From Alphaproteobacteria bacterium (GTDB lineage: Bacteria; Pseudomonadota; Alphaproteobacteria; Rhodospirillales; Rhodospirillaceae), in contig JADGDA010000151.1 in the NCBI GenBank assembly GCA_015228695.1, positions 1 through 6,205 on the forward strand: DNA of 6,205 nt, written 5' to 3'. Each line of letters begins with the position of its first letter. Positions within the stretch are counted from its first letter, which is position 1. Below the pieces are notes generated by a model. The model had not been told where the DNA came from, did no database searches, and saw only the letters and a list, made by a program, of their open reading frames with translations. The translations under genes and the position numbers were made by a program. Below are positions 5,683-6,205 of this stretch, piece by piece.

Positions 5683-5710
5683 TTGCAAGCCATTGTGTTT
5701 TGTGTATAGT
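5683..5710 (+). promoter_or_regulatory. Predicted sigma-70 type promoter of rpsF
   Basis: TTGCAA (5683-5688), a 16-bp spacer and TATAGT (5705-5710) form a good promoter in a locally AT-rich stretch, followed by GCGGCG. Transcription would start near 5717, giving a leader of about 73 nt. The -35 lies inside the 8-bp palindrome CTTGCAAG (5682-5689). Position and strength suit a ribosomal protein operon. Confidence 0.6.
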
Positions 5711-5716
5711 GCGGCG

Positions 5717-5789
5717 CTTCCAACTCCTTGCCGGAGGTGTCCGGCTATGCCCGCGCGCGTCGGGACGAATTTAGCCAGAAGGGGTCTAT
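5717..5789 (+). promoter_or_regulatory. rpsF mRNA leader with hairpin, possible S6:S18 autoregulatory element
   Basis: GCCGGA (5730-5735) and TCCGGC (5740-5745) form a perfect 6-bp stem with loop GGTG. A second weaker stem, CCCG/CGGG, lies at about 5749-5764. The first hairpin contains a GGAGG (5733-5737) that serves an out-of-frame ATG at 5747, and both arms contain CCG. In several bacteria the S6:S18 complex is known to bind its own rpsF leader at a hairpin displaying CCG. Assigning that element here is inference. The rpsF ribosome binding site proper is AAGGGG (5779-5784) with a 5-nt spacer to ATG 5790. Confidence 0.4.
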
Positions 5790-6205
5790 ATGGCGTACTA
5801 TGAATGCGTGTTCATCGCGCGGGGCGATGCGTCCCCGCCGCAGGTGGAGGCCTTGGCCGATCAAATGACCGCCATCGTGGTCGAGGGCGGCGGCCAGGTG
5901 ACCAAGCGCGAGAACTGGGGTCTTCGCAACCTTGCCTATCGGGTGAAGAAGAACCGCAAGGGTCACTATATCCTGCTCAATATCGACGCTCCCGCGCCCG
6001 CCGTTCACGAGATGGAGCGGCAGATGCGCATCAGCGAGGATATTCTGCGTTATCTGACGATCCGCGTCGACGAACTTGAGGAAGGTCCCTCCGCCGTGAT
6101 GTCGAACCGGGGCGGCGACCGCGAGCGGGGCGAGCGGGGCGGACGCTTCGGCGGCAAGCCGGACCGCGACGGCGGCGGCCGCTTCGGCGGGCGCGACCGC
6201 GAGGG
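5790..6205 (+). CDS. rpsF: 30S ribosomal protein S6, partial (3' end beyond right edge)
   Basis: 138 complete codons are present and the frame stays open at the edge. S6 binds 16S rRNA as a heterodimer with S18 in the platform of the small subunit. The N-terminus MAYYECVFIARGDASPPQVE, central WGLRNLAYRVKKNRKGHYIL and EMERQMRISEDILRYLTIRV are the S6 fold, covering about residues 1-95. From about residue 97 a hydrophilic tail rich in Gly, Arg, Asp and Glu follows, with repeated RFGG (at about 119 and 131). Such charged, disordered tails are common on alphaproteobacterial S6, and this one differs from the Glu-ended E. coli tail. Start ATG 5790 has AAGGGG at 5 nt. rpsR and rplI would be expected next, outside the window. 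Confidence 0.95.
   Translation, partial: MAYYECVFIARGDASPPQVEALADQMTAIVVEGGGQVTKRENWGLRNLAYRVKKNRKGHYILLNIDAPAPAVHEMERQMRISEDILRYLTIRVDELEEGPSAVMSNRGGDRERGERGGRFGGKPDRDGGGRFGGRDRE

Noticed and set aside
3926..5803. 625-codon plus-strand open frame antisense to fabG and fabD
   Set aside because: It crosses two well-supported genes and the divergent promoter region. Its His/Gly/Arg-rich composition reflects reverse-complement codon bias.

Overview
The window is GC-rich chromosomal DNA with strongly GC-biased third codon positions. Gene content and order point to an alphaproteobacterium, probably of the Rhodospirillales/Azospirillales type. A type II fatty-acid synthesis block (fabD-fabG-acpP-fabF-mltG) lies on the minus strand, and the ribosomal protein S6 gene (rpsF) diverges from it on the plus strand. 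I infer the lineage from synteny and protein character, not from a search.

Layout in minus-strand transcription order, from right to left. fabD (5608-4667) makes malonyl-ACP. fabG (4636-3899) is the beta-ketoacyl-ACP reductase. After a 185-bp gap with a lower GC content comes acpP (3713-3477), the acyl carrier protein. After an 88-bp gap with a tandem repeat and hairpin comes fabF (3388-2126), the elongating ketoacyl-ACP synthase. Only 17 bp later starts mltG (2108-1059), the membrane-anchored murein endolytic transglycosylase. A 160-bp stretch rich in inverted repeats, which may encode a 43-residue peptide, leads to a multi-pass membrane protein of the fused MFS/spermidine-synthase type. That gene starts at about 892-898 and runs off the left edge.

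On the plus strand, rpsF starts at 5790 and runs off the right edge with a Gly/Arg/Asp-rich tail. Between fabD and rpsF is a compact divergent regulatory region. A consensus TTGACA -35 for fabD and a TTGCAA -35 for rpsF lie back to back, only 7 bp apart. The rpsF leader holds a perfect 6-bp hairpin that includes its own GGAGG and a CCG-containing strand, which makes it a candidate for S6:S18 autoregulation.

Functionally, FabD loads malonate onto AcpP, FabF condenses it with acyl-ACP and FabG reduces the product. MltG sets glycan strand length at the cytoplasmic membrane, so envelope lipid and wall synthesis are transcribed together, next to a growth-rate-linked ribosomal operon. I see no mobile element, CRISPR, tRNA or defence system. 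The core genes look intact and ordinary. The interest is in the intergenic and regulatory DNA and in an in-frame minisatellite within the membrane protein.
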